This document shows positions 37,001 through 42,575 of a DNA stretch of 50,197 nt, one piece after another. Origin of the DNA: Puniceicoccaceae bacterium (GTDB taxonomy: Bacteria > Verrucomicrobiota > Verrucomicrobiia > Opitutales > Coraliomargaritaceae); contig JAFMDL010000010.1 in NCBI GenBank assembly GCA_017857255.1, forward strand, positions 1-50,197. The letters run 5' to 3'. The position numbers and the translations under genes are program-made. How positions within the stretch are numbered: the stretch's first letter is position 1; every line of letters begins with the position of its first letter. The notes under the pieces were generated by a model, which was not told where the DNA came from, ran no database searches, and worked only from the letters and a program-made list of their open reading frames with translations.

Positions 37001-38564
37001 TGACGCTAGCGGAAATGAAGAAACGGCAAACGTTCTCATCAACCTGGTTGACCGTGTGAGTGATCGTGATGAGGCGACACTTACGATCACAATCACAGGT
37101 GTGAACGATAGCCCTCAGCTTAGTGGCACGGAAGACGATCAGATTACTGATAAGGAATCTTTCTTACCGTTCGATACGGTTATTCTTAGTGACGTCGATG
37201 CGGATGGAAATGAGGAGCAAACCGTCACCGTTTCATTTGATGCAAGCCTTGGTTCAATCACGCAAACTGGGTTTACTTTACTTGGGCCAGGAAGCTATCA
37301 GGTGGTAGGCACACCAGCCGAAGTCAGTGCCGCCCTTCAGGGCGTAGTCTTCACGCCATTCGAGAACTTGATCGATTACGTTGCCCCAGGGCAGTATACA
37401 GTTGTTTTTACTCTGACTTGGGATGACGGCTATATCGTTGAACCACTGGTCGATTCGAATACCGTCGTAACCATTACGCCGATCAATGACGCACCCATAG
37501 TTAATGCTATGTGCCCTATTGAAGATCAACTTGTGCAAGTCAATTCATTACCTAAGGCGGTATACTTACCGCCAAGTTTTGAGGATGTCGACGATGATGT
37601 CGCAGGTGGTGATCTAACTTGGAGTGTGGTGAACAACAGCAATCCCATTTTGTTTAATACTGTCTACATCGATCAAGGTAAGCAAATTGTCGTGATGGAG
37701 TTTGCACAAGATGTTTCCGGAATCGCCGACATAACGATTCGCGCAACCGATCGTCACGGTTTATTTGTCGACGATACGTTCAGGGTTACAGTGGAGGGTC
37801 CCCCTACGCTTGTTTTAGCACCTGGTCAAACTGAGGTTGGTCCAGCCATTTATCAGTTTACGCAACGAACCAAAGGTGAGGTAGCGCACGGCCATGACCA
37901 TGGTTATCATGGCGACCATGATCATGATTGGCGTCATTATCGGCAATCATTCCATATTACCAATAATGGAACACTGCCTATTTATGGATTTTCTATTAAT
38001 GCTTCTGATTTAATCATTTCTGATAAGGTTCATGATGTTGTTCTTTACCAAGCAGGCTATACTACGAACGATAATGGCACGCCTGATCATTTTGATGACG
38101 ATGTGATCGATTATACGAACGTAGACATCATTCTGATGACTATGTTCGAAGAGTACATCGCTCGTTATAATATTCTACTAATGCCGGGTGAATCGCTTGT
38201 CGTTCATCTGTGGTACGATTTGCAAAAAGTGAAAGAGTCAGAAAAAATTCATTCATTCACTCCAACAATCGACTTGAGTATCAGTAATAGCTATCTTCCA
38301 GAAGGTGCGTTGCTAGGTAGTGTCGCCTCATGCGTATTTTCCAATAAGGAAGATGTGGTGCTGAAATTATTTTTAGAAGCTGGAAAGAATTACAGCTTAG
38401 AACATTCATCGGATATGACTAATTGGCAGCCTTTTGATCCTTCAAACATACCAGTCTTACAGTACGATGGTGTTGTGTTCGCTTATGATGATGGCCTCAG
38501 TACTGATGTTCACCCATCTTTAGTTTCTCAGCGCTTTTATCGTTTGGTGGAAATTACTGATTAA
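28038..38564 (+). CDS. Giant cell-surface protein (3508 aa): Ig/cadherin-like repeats, beta-helix, lamin-tail domain, HGL modules
   Basis: Signal peptide 1-23 (CRWLLLFLALTQIASA). Residues ~24-860 hold cadherin/Ig-like repeats, three of them marked ND[AT]P[TSV]F at about 128, 241 and 354, i.e. a 113-residue period. Residues ~865-1221 are a parallel beta-helix (GSLRHAVENAASGDTITIAL, GGAISI). A lamin-tail domain sits at ~1228-1296 (ILINEILSDPGD). Four HGLxxGD modules follow (1583-1642, 1657-1717, 1828-1887, 2119-2180). Residues ~2216-3021 are eight tandem VLAND-type repeats. A CSPG-like repeat comes next, then a histidine-rich stretch (3284-3300). The C-terminal module YSLEHSSDMTNWQPF...RFYRLVEIT is the PVC type, possibly for surface sorting. 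No catalytic motif is seen. It probably acts as an adhesin or matrix fibre. From ~37860 the codon use becomes more AT-rich. Confidence 0.85.
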   Translation: MKLSLNPCRWLLLFLALTQIASAAVPVLTSFSDLLGTEDEPLTISFADVDGASNATNSPTGYKRVGLSALNGDLSLNGNGPTLQSGETWIWTPPANANGVIAAIKLEATNADGDSAHVVLSVDLVDTNDAPTFTPGSDVTVLEDSGAYSLSWATSISSGSNTTYPDDQNVTFVISNVSDSSAFSAGPAISPTGTLTFTPATDYNTGSPSTPITMTVTLTDGVTGSVSLPTAMLSINITPVNDTPSFTKGADVTVNEDTTYTSPSAWATAILAGPSDESGQTLSFNVSVSASDQAAFLVQPAISSSGILTFSPSQDFNTGEPSTPIVLTVSLADDGSPVETSFSQTANINITPVNDAPVFSGTIPTLKALTNVSIDIGTETIVTVPPTDELTLFSGMTPNDVDGDVITISVSVSTSADNLIDVFTPDDTTNPATGIVSSGNRVYSKSGTISTVRTWFQGIKFKRDPLVTDRTSADVEVTISITDGNIPSPLIQNESFRLNFEPPVDITVIPATVVEGYSIQPFSGLQVAGRTASTQTELTLSLTDDSYASLNGSNSVVLSGTLTQINSELSNVEFTGKNVTSNQAVDVTVAVTGVDTITKTIAVTAINFPPTITSLPTDAFRVNDDSTIKPLASVSVQDPEDDTVTLTLRLLDNTRSSFTLEAGASGTITTVSTVGSITTYTINAADKGYLVFTPTPDVIPLGQSETIQFEFLGSDTSGNTTTTATIDILITAVAGAPSITSTDPAFGSSEPLKIDPVDPKPFASVRIIDEPGNVEVTITLDNNDKGVLTTLGDFSDIGGGVYSFTGTLANANAALLAMVFEPSSLTGLFAPNQPGRTNFTIEVLDESSNRDTEVIPIVLIGPPKNFLVVNSFDVAGSPITGSLRHAVENAASGDTITIALETYPATIFLNRSLTINENVSIRGPGADLFTISGDKDRNGIIGAGDTQIFRVFSDLKLEGLTLSGGYSNDFGGAISIARQQPYFPAVIVDLRDCVIRDSVAGRFGGAIDSLECSLLIDRCSFISNSTTSNGQGGGAISLYTNEECVITNTTFAQNVQGGAQGFGGAALYVENTDTLSLLRVNIQHCTFSENTDEAAAATSLCVVAGNTLALVRNSIFADGAGFNLFVSGGAEIVSQGGNISDDDTTTLLVRSGNPQQIALLSEDSDITSTDPELGLLTQYTGGIYAYPLNGGGAAAMMDADESNQALDIRRALRLTSANVGALQHDGNLGRILINEILSDPGDVSGEQEDFIELYVPRDAGAVDLDGYSLIVNGISLFDFSGESIYPGLGLIVKRGMTTVSVPPVPTIQESDLDLLKFGTIELRDGSGKTVISESYVADFWNPSVLDTPLTLAEDESITLAPQFFGHAYVPHSLVKTAGYRDGVDMDKTGGSISSEYKDSDGGPIDGSNGAPIGNSEEYTLFEGQVILLDVLANDFDPDGDLLTVTDDNITNVTDLTITSAGNAIELTVGSAFDSMPVGSKRDLEFTYKPQDDQVPANLALNAAAVSISVIGRNDPPIANSDTYITGESEYLEIYADGATPSQSLLVNDTDADSDDSPSTLNVVGVVTPISIDSYSENGNSGNVDANITDHGLNAGDVIKIYDLGSHYSGLQTVVSVINANTVELDLTYDSNATPDDHWHLVQRATSVSAYSEALSGLLRATLPSHGLSTGDCITITGASTSLYNRSHAVTVVDANTVDLNVAYDDASGILGQWTLDGAFASSVITASTMSAYGAEIEFFLRQIRTETFVGYNPDVSSSLNALALTESVTDRFFYAIEDSHGAVSVAEVQVTVNGENDAPNLQDDPGELESLKFFSVVSGYSDSAGEVAATLPAHGLESGDTIIIQGYLGDASYNAIHTVTVLDEDTVKLSIPFVDALLPGGEWRPVDQVKDFLTDVRVVYAVIGSAPNTVNTRIENSEGVDLVMIDTPSTTQELSIAISGSVLLANDTDPDTSDVLSIESILPSITSRLGAELSISGSNITYDPSNSTVLQNLPRSGAIVDSFEVTITDDTVSTNTTVAVVVFGDNDMPVASDESYSFTENDLSKVNGGMIGDDGTISIDVTNQGLVRNVTDDDQTEFGLLYGVPSATQMLSDSSTATIDYTTSTGEISDFTAVAGQSELTRVSSLGHGLSSGDAVFIRAVPGLYGNFIVTVENDDQFTIDLAHDASYDSLIGQWFNHQGTLLIDSVVDFESLAVGETLEYTYDYSTTDGSLLFATNDLFLVSTNSGTHTLDVLANDLNFNALESDFVIIGVELPSGGGIANITEDGLALEYSSTGGFVGTEVIVYTIQDSYGNIDSANVLVRVTTEAINGRIFAKSDVFTISKGAISAVELDVLANDVVLPSSAAGEGLKITSIDDTDVDGALSFDGNAIYYVPDSLSTKTAETFSYTVSGGGAVSKEVDVTLNIADNPLTLIGDVFHIPTDSGPVSLDVLSNDVILPDNSDALTIQILSQTPTNGVATILEGGGAIQYTPDDGFIGQDLLIYNAIDAKGATGTSIVTINVGYLVANPDFYSLPASKTIEFDVLANDVLIPGNATGLSLNGVRAGGSSGSFASNGTFGELNVGVTSGQKLEVTSSGSWSGELSLEYQVQAGLDSYIVLVTFSATSAPIRGSGDLFEVLVGSIGVSLDVVDNDYAVDEVAIGTPIKVPTIISVTTPDRGGIATIDSSNNVILYTPSIGFTGVETFDYTISNGVSINVARSTVTVSEGKLFANNDGYQIFFGSVDNQLLVLSNDLLLPNNDGALEIVSIDAIPAADGALALSPDGASISYNPPATLPGSAVTFGYEISDGSSRRARATVTLNISDRSDVLSSETNNDFFRVSRNASSILLPILLNDNVKPASAADWIITSIDSQGTSVVTAEGGQAVATADGVVYTAPIDFSGTDTFTYAVSDSLGGTGDGMVTVRVGDLRLVDDIFTLSNEAVPVSLDVLANDGIFKGGNVADAFIESIKASVSSGTGVVSISQDNDSLIYTPDGSSTGQVTLTYTVDDASGNEETANVLINLVDRVSDRDEATLTITITGVNDSPQLSGTEDDQITDKESFLPFDTVILSDVDADGNEEQTVTVSFDASLGSITQTGFTLLGPGSYQVVGTPAEVSAALQGVVFTPFENLIDYVAPGQYTVVFTLTWDDGYIVEPLVDSNTVVTITPINDAPIVNAMCPIEDQLVQVNSLPKAVYLPPSFEDVDDDVAGGDLTWSVVNNSNPILFNTVYIDQGKQIVVMEFAQDVSGIADITIRATDRHGLFVDDTFRVTVEGPPTLVLAPGQTEVGPAIYQFTQRTKGEVAHGHDHGYHGDHDHDWRHYRQSFHITNNGTLPIYGFSINASDLIISDKVHDVVLYQAGYTTNDNGTPDHFDDDVIDYTNVDIILMTMFEEYIARYNILLMPGESLVVHLWYDLQKVKESEKIHSFTPTIDLSISNSYLPEGALLGSVASCVFSNKEDVVLKLFLEAGKNYSLEHSSDMTNWQPFDPSNIPVLQYDGVVFAYDDGLSTDVHPSLVSQRFYRLVEITD
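32784..33188 (+). repeat. HGLxxGD protein modules, copies A and B in the 3508-aa protein
   Basis: Copy A is at 32784-32963 (ITDHGLNAGDVIKIYDLG) and copy B at 33006-33188 (LPSHGLSTGDCITITGA). Each ends with a W-x-L after a VVxxxANTVxLxxxYD core. They share the pattern found twice in the 793-residue protein of the operon. Confidence 0.72.
33519..33698 (+). repeat. HGLxxGD protein module, copy C
   Basis: Begins AATLPAHGLESGDTIIIQGY, continues with SYNAIHTVTVLDEDTVKLSI and closes GGEWRP. It sits between two VLAND-type segments, as do the other copies. Confidence 0.72.
34392..34577 (+). repeat. HGLxxGD protein module, copy D
   Basis: Begins ELTRVSSLGHGLSSGDAVFI, with a central LYGNFIVTVENDDQFTIDLA and a closing IGQWFN. 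It is the most divergent of the six copies. Confidence 0.7.
34683..37100 (+). repeat. Eight tandem VLAND-type (Big_9/cadherin-like) protein repeats
   Basis: Units of roughly 95-105 residues each begin with a D-x-[FY] element and reach a core such as LDVLANDVVLP, LDVLSNDVILP, FDVLANDVLIP, LLVLSNDLLLP or LPILLNDNVKP. The fifth (LDVVDNDYAV) and seventh are the most degenerate. These are Ig-like beta-sandwich units that form extended rods, as known from bacterial adhesins. Confidence 0.75.
37887..37937 (+). other. Histidine-rich segment in the 3508-aa protein
   Basis: Seventeen residues contain seven histidines and four aspartates (HGHDHGYHGDHDHDWRH). The spacing suits Zn, Ni or Cu binding. It falls between the repeat rod and a C-terminal domain of different codon use, so it looks like a metal-binding hinge or linker. 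Confidence 0.7.
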
Positions 38565-39218
38565 CCCGCACGTGATACAAATTAGCTTACAAACGAACTA
38601 CAGCAAATAAACCAAAGACATTAGACATAAAAACATTAGCATGCGTGACTCTTCATTTTACGACGCTTGCAAGTACTATTAATGCGGAAGAGGCGTTGTA
38701 GACTGGCGATCAAATTTTTTAAGATGGACGTTGGGCCGAGGGAGACGACTTCTTTATTCGCAGAGGTGCACTTGAAGTCGAGACAACGCAGCTTCCTCAG
38801 TGATGCATTCGCTTTCTCACAGATGTCGTTGGTGCAACTGATTTATTGCAAATTATTGAGATCTACGCGTGTATCTTAAGTGTTCGCGTTTGCCATAAAA
38901 TATCTGTAGCTTTGGAGCCCCACGATGAGCGCAATGACTTGAATGATAGTTAGGTTTTAGCGGCCGACTTTAAGGGCGAATTGGTTCGATATGGAGCCCT
39001 GTTTCTTCTTACCAATAAAAGCGTATCCGCCTAAGGTGAGTAGTTCGATTGCACTGTCTTGTGGATTTAATGTTCGTGCCTAAATCAATATACGACGATA
39101 AAAGAGTCAGGTTGTGTTGCATGATGTTTAGGTGTTGACCTCGGACTGGATCGCCACACGCAAGTGTCCTGCGCTTTTGATTCGCCAAATGGGCAGCCGC
39201 TATTTAAGGCAGTAAGGG
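38565..39218. other. Non-coding or fully decayed stretch before mazG
   Basis: 654 bases without a credible gene. One frame (about 38684-39034) reads with a protein-like flavour, for example RWAEGDDFFIRRGALEVE, but carries five stops in 117 codons, which is what chance predicts. It could be a dead gene or nothing. A small overlapping reading frame at 38667-38879 has no support. The right end holds the presumed mazG promoter. Confidence 0.5.
39177..39206 (+). promoter_or_regulatory. Candidate sigma-70-type promoter of mazG
   Basis: TTGATT (39177-39182) and TATTTA (39201-39206) are 18 bases apart, directly upstream of the mazG start. The leader would be only a few bases long, so a weak ribosome site (TAAGGG) right before the ATG would have to suffice. 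Confidence 0.35.
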
Positions 39219-39884
39219 ATGAGTTCTATTGATGATTTATTACAAACTGTTGCAGCGCTGCGTGAGCCAGAGACAGGGTGCCCTTGGGATATTGAGCAGG
39301 ATCACCAATCGCTGGCCGAGTGTCTGGTCGATGAGTGCTGTGAGTTGTTACAGACGATTGATCGGCTCGACATGAATCATATGGAAGAGGAGCTGGGCGA
39401 TGTGCTATTGCAAGTGGTGATGCATGCGCAGATTGCCAAGGAGTCAGCACATTTTGATTTTGAGACGGTTTGTCGCGTAGTGAATGAGAAACTGGTGACG
39501 CGCCACCCGCATGTCTTTGGTAATAATGCGAATTTGGGTGATTCGGAGGCAGTCCTCAAGCAGTGGGATGCGATCAAGGCCGCAGAGAAAAAGCGCGGTC
39601 CGCAACAGGTCGGACGTTTTAAGGACCTGCCGAAGCAGTTGCCCGCGTTGATGTTTGCACAGGATGTGTACAAGCAGATACAGAAACAGCAGATGGATGC
39701 GTCGGAGGTGCTAGATGAGGGTGGTATTGCGATGACTGCCACAGCGCTGGTGGCAGATGAGTCTGCGCTCGGGAAGCAATTGTTCGAGATTGCGGCTGCT
39801 TGTAGAATTAAGAAAATTGATCCAGAGTCGGCGCTCCGCCGCTATACCCAAAATGTGATGGATCAGATGGAAAAAGCGCATTAG
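39219..39884 (+). CDS. mazG: Nucleoside triphosphate pyrophosphohydrolase MazG
   Basis: 221 residues, shorter than the ~263 of E. coli MazG. The N-terminus DDLLQTVAALREPETGCPWD is the family hallmark. The metal-binding acids are visible in VDECCELLQTID and MEEELGDVLLQV (ExxE and ExxD), followed by the RHPHVFG motif. The second MazG domain is shortened: KKRGPQQVGRFKDLPKQLPA is present and the end is ALRRYTQNVMDQM. It hydrolyses (d)NTPs and damaged nucleotides to monophosphates, and can lower ppGpp. Its first 34 codons exist again as a relic at 11868, beyond the giant-protein block. The YgjP-like gene follows after 80 bases. Confidence 0.93.
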   Translation: MSSIDDLLQTVAALREPETGCPWDIEQDHQSLAECLVDECCELLQTIDRLDMNHMEEELGDVLLQVVMHAQIAKESAHFDFETVCRVVNEKLVTRHPHVFGNNANLGDSEAVLKQWDAIKAAEKKRGPQQVGRFKDLPKQLPALMFAQDVYKQIQKQQMDASEVLDEGGIAMTATALVADESALGKQLFEIAAACRIKKIDPESALRRYTQNVMDQMEKAH

Positions 39885-39964
39885 GCGTTTCTTCGAATGG
39901 CTGATTAGCAATGAATCATGGGGAATGCATTTCATTTGAGGTCGTCCCTCTCGACTACTGTTAA

Positions 39965-40690
39965 ATGTTTAGCATCTTGATCAACGATGAGCCTGTGCCA
40001 GTCGAAGTGAAACGGCGCAAGGGCACACGGCACTTGCGGCTGAGCTTGAATCATTATAACGTGGTGGTGGTATCGGTACCATGGCAGTGCTCGGATAGAG
40101 AGGCGCTTAAGTTTGTTGAAAAACAGCGCGCTTGGTTGGAGCAGCAAATAGCGCGGACACCGCAGGCACTCACTTTATGTCAGTGGCTGACAGAGCATCC
40201 CGAGCTTTCGGGGAGTGGCGATCGCTTTGTCGTGCGAATTGAGTCAGCTGAGCGCTTGCGGGCAGACTATATTTTTGATGCTGGGGGAGCGGAGATTGTG
40301 TTGCGACTGCCTAAGACGAGTCACGATACCGATTTGGCATTATTACAGTTGGTGAAGCGTTTTGCCAAAGATGCGTTAGGTTGCCGTGTCGCTTATCATG
40401 CCAAGCGGCTAAACTTAGAAGTTTCGAAGCTGAGCGTACGCGACCAAGTCAGTCGCTGGGGTTCGTGCTCAATCAGCGGCGGAATTTCCCTCAATTGGCG
40501 CTTAGTACTCGTTGCACCCGAGTTGCAGGACTATGTGATTCTGCATGAGTTGGCGCATTTGACCGAGATGAATCATTCGCACCGCTTCTGGTCACTACTC
40601 GATCACTACGATCCAAATAGGGCAGTGCATGAGGCGCAATTGGATGCACAGACTGCCGAGGTCATGCGCGTGGGGCGGTGTGAGCTATGA
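39965..40690 (+). CDS. YgjP-like (M48 family) zinc metallopeptidase
   Basis: 241 residues, the usual length for the family. The N-terminal beta part (RRKGTRHLRLSLNHYNVVVV) matches the YgjP/DUF45 start. The catalytic zinc motif is HELAH in YVILHELAHLTEMNHSHRFW, with a further histidine in the same stretch, and the conserved RWGSC segment lies before it (VSRWGSCSISGGISLNWRL). The in vivo substrate of this family is not known. It lies 80 bases after mazG on the same strand and may be co-transcribed. Confidence 0.9.
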   Translation: MFSILINDEPVPVEVKRRKGTRHLRLSLNHYNVVVVSVPWQCSDREALKFVEKQRAWLEQQIARTPQALTLCQWLTEHPELSGSGDRFVVRIESAERLRADYIFDAGGAEIVLRLPKTSHDTDLALLQLVKRFAKDALGCRVAYHAKRLNLEVSKLSVRDQVSRWGSCSISGGISLNWRLVLVAPELQDYVILHELAHLTEMNHSHRFWSLLDHYDPNRAVHEAQLDAQTAEVMRVGRCEL

Positions 40691-40808
40691 ATATTGAACG
40701 CTGATCGCCAGTGAAGCCTCAGGAATATACGATTATGAGCAGATTTGTGGTTTCGAGCTCGGAGCTTATTGCTACTGCTTGGGATGCAGGTTATTTGACG
40801 TTGAATGT

Positions 40809-41294
40809 TTAGCGCTCATTTCCGAGCAAGGGGATAAAGCGTACACCGACCATATTGTAGTCCGCGTGAGTGCCATCTGCGAAGTTGGCATCTTTTGGTG
40901 GATTGAGCATGCGGCCTTCAGCGATCATGATTAGCTCGACACTTTGGTAATCCTCGCTGCTCAAGCGCAGAGTGTAGGGGCCGTTGGATAAATGGCTAAT
41001 AGGGACAAGGTTGCGTCCCATCGCGAGGCGCTCGACGCGATGTGGTATGCTGCCATCTTCGGCAATAAATTCAATCAGCGCCCCAGGTCCTGTTTTTGGG
41101 TATTGGGTAAATTCAATCATATGCTCGTTGGCATAGCGGATGCCGACGTGCAGGATGCCGGGCGTCTTTTCCGTCGCCTTCGGTCCTAGGTAAATAAACA
41201 GGCTGCCGACTAGGGCGGTAAATAGGACTAGCCCGAAGGCGACATATTTACCGGGTGTGCCCCTCGCTGGTTTGATGTTTTGTGTGTCGGTCAT
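40809..41294 (-). CDS. Single-pass membrane protein of unknown function
   Basis: 161 residues on the minus strand. A short polar N-terminus is followed by one membrane segment (YVAFGLVLFTALVGSLFIYL, ~18-37) and an extracytoplasmic beta-rich domain with RYANEHMIEFTQYPKTGPG and LSNGPYTLRLSSEDYQSVEL. I recognise no family. It diverges from the complex III operon, so the 379-base gap between them carries both promoters. It could be a respiratory or envelope accessory protein, but nothing in the sequence proves that. Confidence 0.65.
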   Translation of the reverse strand: MTDTQNIKPARGTPGKYVAFGLVLFTALVGSLFIYLGPKATEKTPGILHVGIRYANEHMIEFTQYPKTGPGALIEFIAEDGSIPHRVERLAMGRNLVPISHLSNGPYTLRLSSEDYQSVELIMIAEGRMLNPPKDANFADGTHADYNMVGVRFIPLLGNER

Positions 41295-41348
41295 ATGTGC
41301 TGTTATGGGCTAGGATCAGCGTCTGAGAAGTCTGAAATAAATTTATTA

Positions 41349-41361
41349 TTGGTTAAACCAA
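41349..41361. promoter_or_regulatory. Candidate operator: TTGGTT-A-AACCAA palindrome
   Basis: A perfect 13-base palindrome with 6-base arms, located 55 bases upstream of the minus-strand membrane protein gene and 312 bases upstream of the respiratory operon's first gene. The size fits a dimeric regulator site. The regulator is unknown. Confidence 0.35.
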
Positions 41362-41383
41362 AGGAGCGGGGTGATTCAAAGCA

Positions 41384-41410
41384 GATTAGTTTATATAATT
41401 TCAACTAATC
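41384..41410. promoter_or_regulatory. Inverted repeat GATTAGTT...AACTAATC
   Basis: Exact 8-base arms around 11 bases (TATATAATTTC). The loop contains TATAAT, a possible -10 box, so the arms may frame a promoter. Chance is a real alternative in AT-rich DNA. Confidence 0.35.
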
Positions 41411-41641
41411 GCTATCATTGTTTCTGCTAATTGTTGCTGGCAGGGGGAACAAGTCATTGCGTCAAAAAATGTATCCTACTAATGCTCTGAAATGTATTCA
41501 CATTTACCTTGTAGGATTACCATTTAATCGGGATTTACACCACATTCACTACACTTTATCAACGCATTAAATAGCATGTGTTTGGCTGTTTTATCTTCGG
41601 CGAATTGAAATTGCTGATAAAAAACGGTTGCCATGACAATT

Positions 41642-41665
41642 AGGCGCACTTTTAACAGTGCGCTT
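41642..41665 (+). other. Leader hairpin before the small Tat-like gene
   Basis: GCGCAC (41644-41649) pairs with GTGCGC (41658-41663), extended by a G-T and an A-T pair; the loop is 8 bases. It ends 8 bases before the ATG at 41674, so a folded RNA could hinder or shape ribosome access. Confidence 0.4.
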
Positions 41666-41673
41666 CAACACTG

Positions 41674-41871
41674 ATGAACAGCGAAAAAACTACTACTCGC
41701 AAAGGATTTTTGACACGAGCAGGCTTGGCATTTGTCGGAGCTTTCGCGCTCGCTCGCGCAGCTAGCTCTGATTCAAAGTCCAAACCTACTCAATTTGCCT
41801 CTACTACAGAGCCGCGTGCGATGCCTCGCATACGATCTGCTAAGGGAGCAGTTGAGCGTAAACGCGTCTAA
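41674..41871 (+). CDS. Small Tat-signal-like protein heading the complex III operon
   Basis: 65 residues. The N-terminus TRKGFLTRAGLAFVGAFALA resembles a twin-arginine signal with one Arg replaced by Lys (R-K-G-F-L). The remaining ~35 residues are polar and basic (RAMPRIRSAKGAVERKRV) with no known domain. Similar tiny Tat-type proteins are found beside iron-sulfur/molybdopterin-type oxidoreductases such as formate dehydrogenases. It ends 33 bases before actA, so it is probably co-transcribed. It may help assemble or export ActB-like subunits (speculative). Confidence 0.55.
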   Translation: MNSEKTTTRKGFLTRAGLAFVGAFALARAASSDSKSKPTQFASTTEPRAMPRIRSAKGAVERKRV

Positions 41872-41904
41872 TTGGACGTGGATAATTTTTTTAATATATA
41901 AGCG

Positions 41905-42558
41905 ATGGCGAACGTATTTCCGAGGTGGGTCAACACGATCCCTATTAAAGTAATCGTAGCACTGGTGCTCATCGTGACGACTGTCACTGTGGGGATTACT
42001 TACTATGCAACTCCCAAGTATACTCGGGTAGGCTATGCGCCGACACAGCCAGTGGCGTTCAGCCACGCGCTGCACGCAGGGCAACTTGAGCTCGACTGCC
42101 GCTACTGCCACACATTTGTGGACCGCTCTGAGCACTCTAATGTACCGGCTTCGAATGTCTGCATGACTTGCCACAGCATGGTCAAGAAAGACAGTGCGAC
42201 GCTTGCTCCGGTACGTGAAAGCTATGAGTCAGGGGAGCCGATCCCATGGGTGCGTGTGCACAAGACGCCTGACTACGTCTATTTCAATCACTCGGTGCAC
42301 GTGAATCGCGGTATCAGTTGTGTGGAATGTCATGGTCGTGTAGACCAGATGGAGGTGGTCGAACACGCCAAGTCCTTTAGTATGTCTTTCTGTTTGGACT
42401 GTCACCGCAATCCCGAAGATAGCATTCGCCCAGTCGAAGAAGTTTATAACCTAGACTGGGAGCGTCCTACAGGTCCTGAAGCACAAGCCGAATTTGAAGG
42501 CTTTGTTCACGACTGGAAGGTCAACCCGCCACAAAGCTGTTCTGGCTGCCACCGTTAA
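41905..42558 (+). CDS. actA: Alternative complex III subunit ActA, pentaheme cytochrome c
   Basis: 217 residues. An N-terminal membrane anchor or signal (VIVALVLIVTTVTVGITYYA) is followed by five CxxCH heme sites: residues 65 (CRYCH), 86 (CMTCH), 139 (CVECH), 163 (CLDCH) and 212 (CSGCH). Five hemes match ActA of the Rhodothermus marinus complex. It faces the periplasm and passes electrons from the ActB clusters onward. The next gene starts 17 bases downstream. Confidence 0.95.
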   Translation: MANVFPRWVNTIPIKVIVALVLIVTTVTVGITYYATPKYTRVGYAPTQPVAFSHALHAGQLELDCRYCHTFVDRSEHSNVPASNVCMTCHSMVKKDSATLAPVRESYESGEPIPWVRVHKTPDYVYFNHSVHVNRGISCVECHGRVDQMEVVEHAKSFSMSFCLDCHRNPEDSIRPVEEVYNLDWERPTGPEAQAEFEGFVHDWKVNPPQSCSGCHR

Positions 42559-42575
42559 TCGCCACTTTTTAGACA

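Larger units (their letters stand above)
41295..41673. other. Divergent promoter region upstream of the complex III operon
   Basis: 379 bases of AT-rich DNA between divergent genes. It contains two perfect inverted repeats (41349-41361 and 41384-41410) and a hairpin just before the small Tat-like gene (41642-41665). No -35/-10 pair stands out. The respiratory operon promoter must lie here. Confidence 0.6.

Noticed and set aside
38667-38879. 70-codon frame between the giant gene and mazG
   Set aside because: No signal, domain or ribosome site; overlaps a different frame that looks more protein-like but is broken.
40735-40812. 25-codon frame MSRFVVSSSELIATAWDAGY... after the metallopeptidase gene
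   Set aside because: Too short to support, unlike any peptide I know, and it runs into the end of the minus-strand gene; could be a gene remnant.
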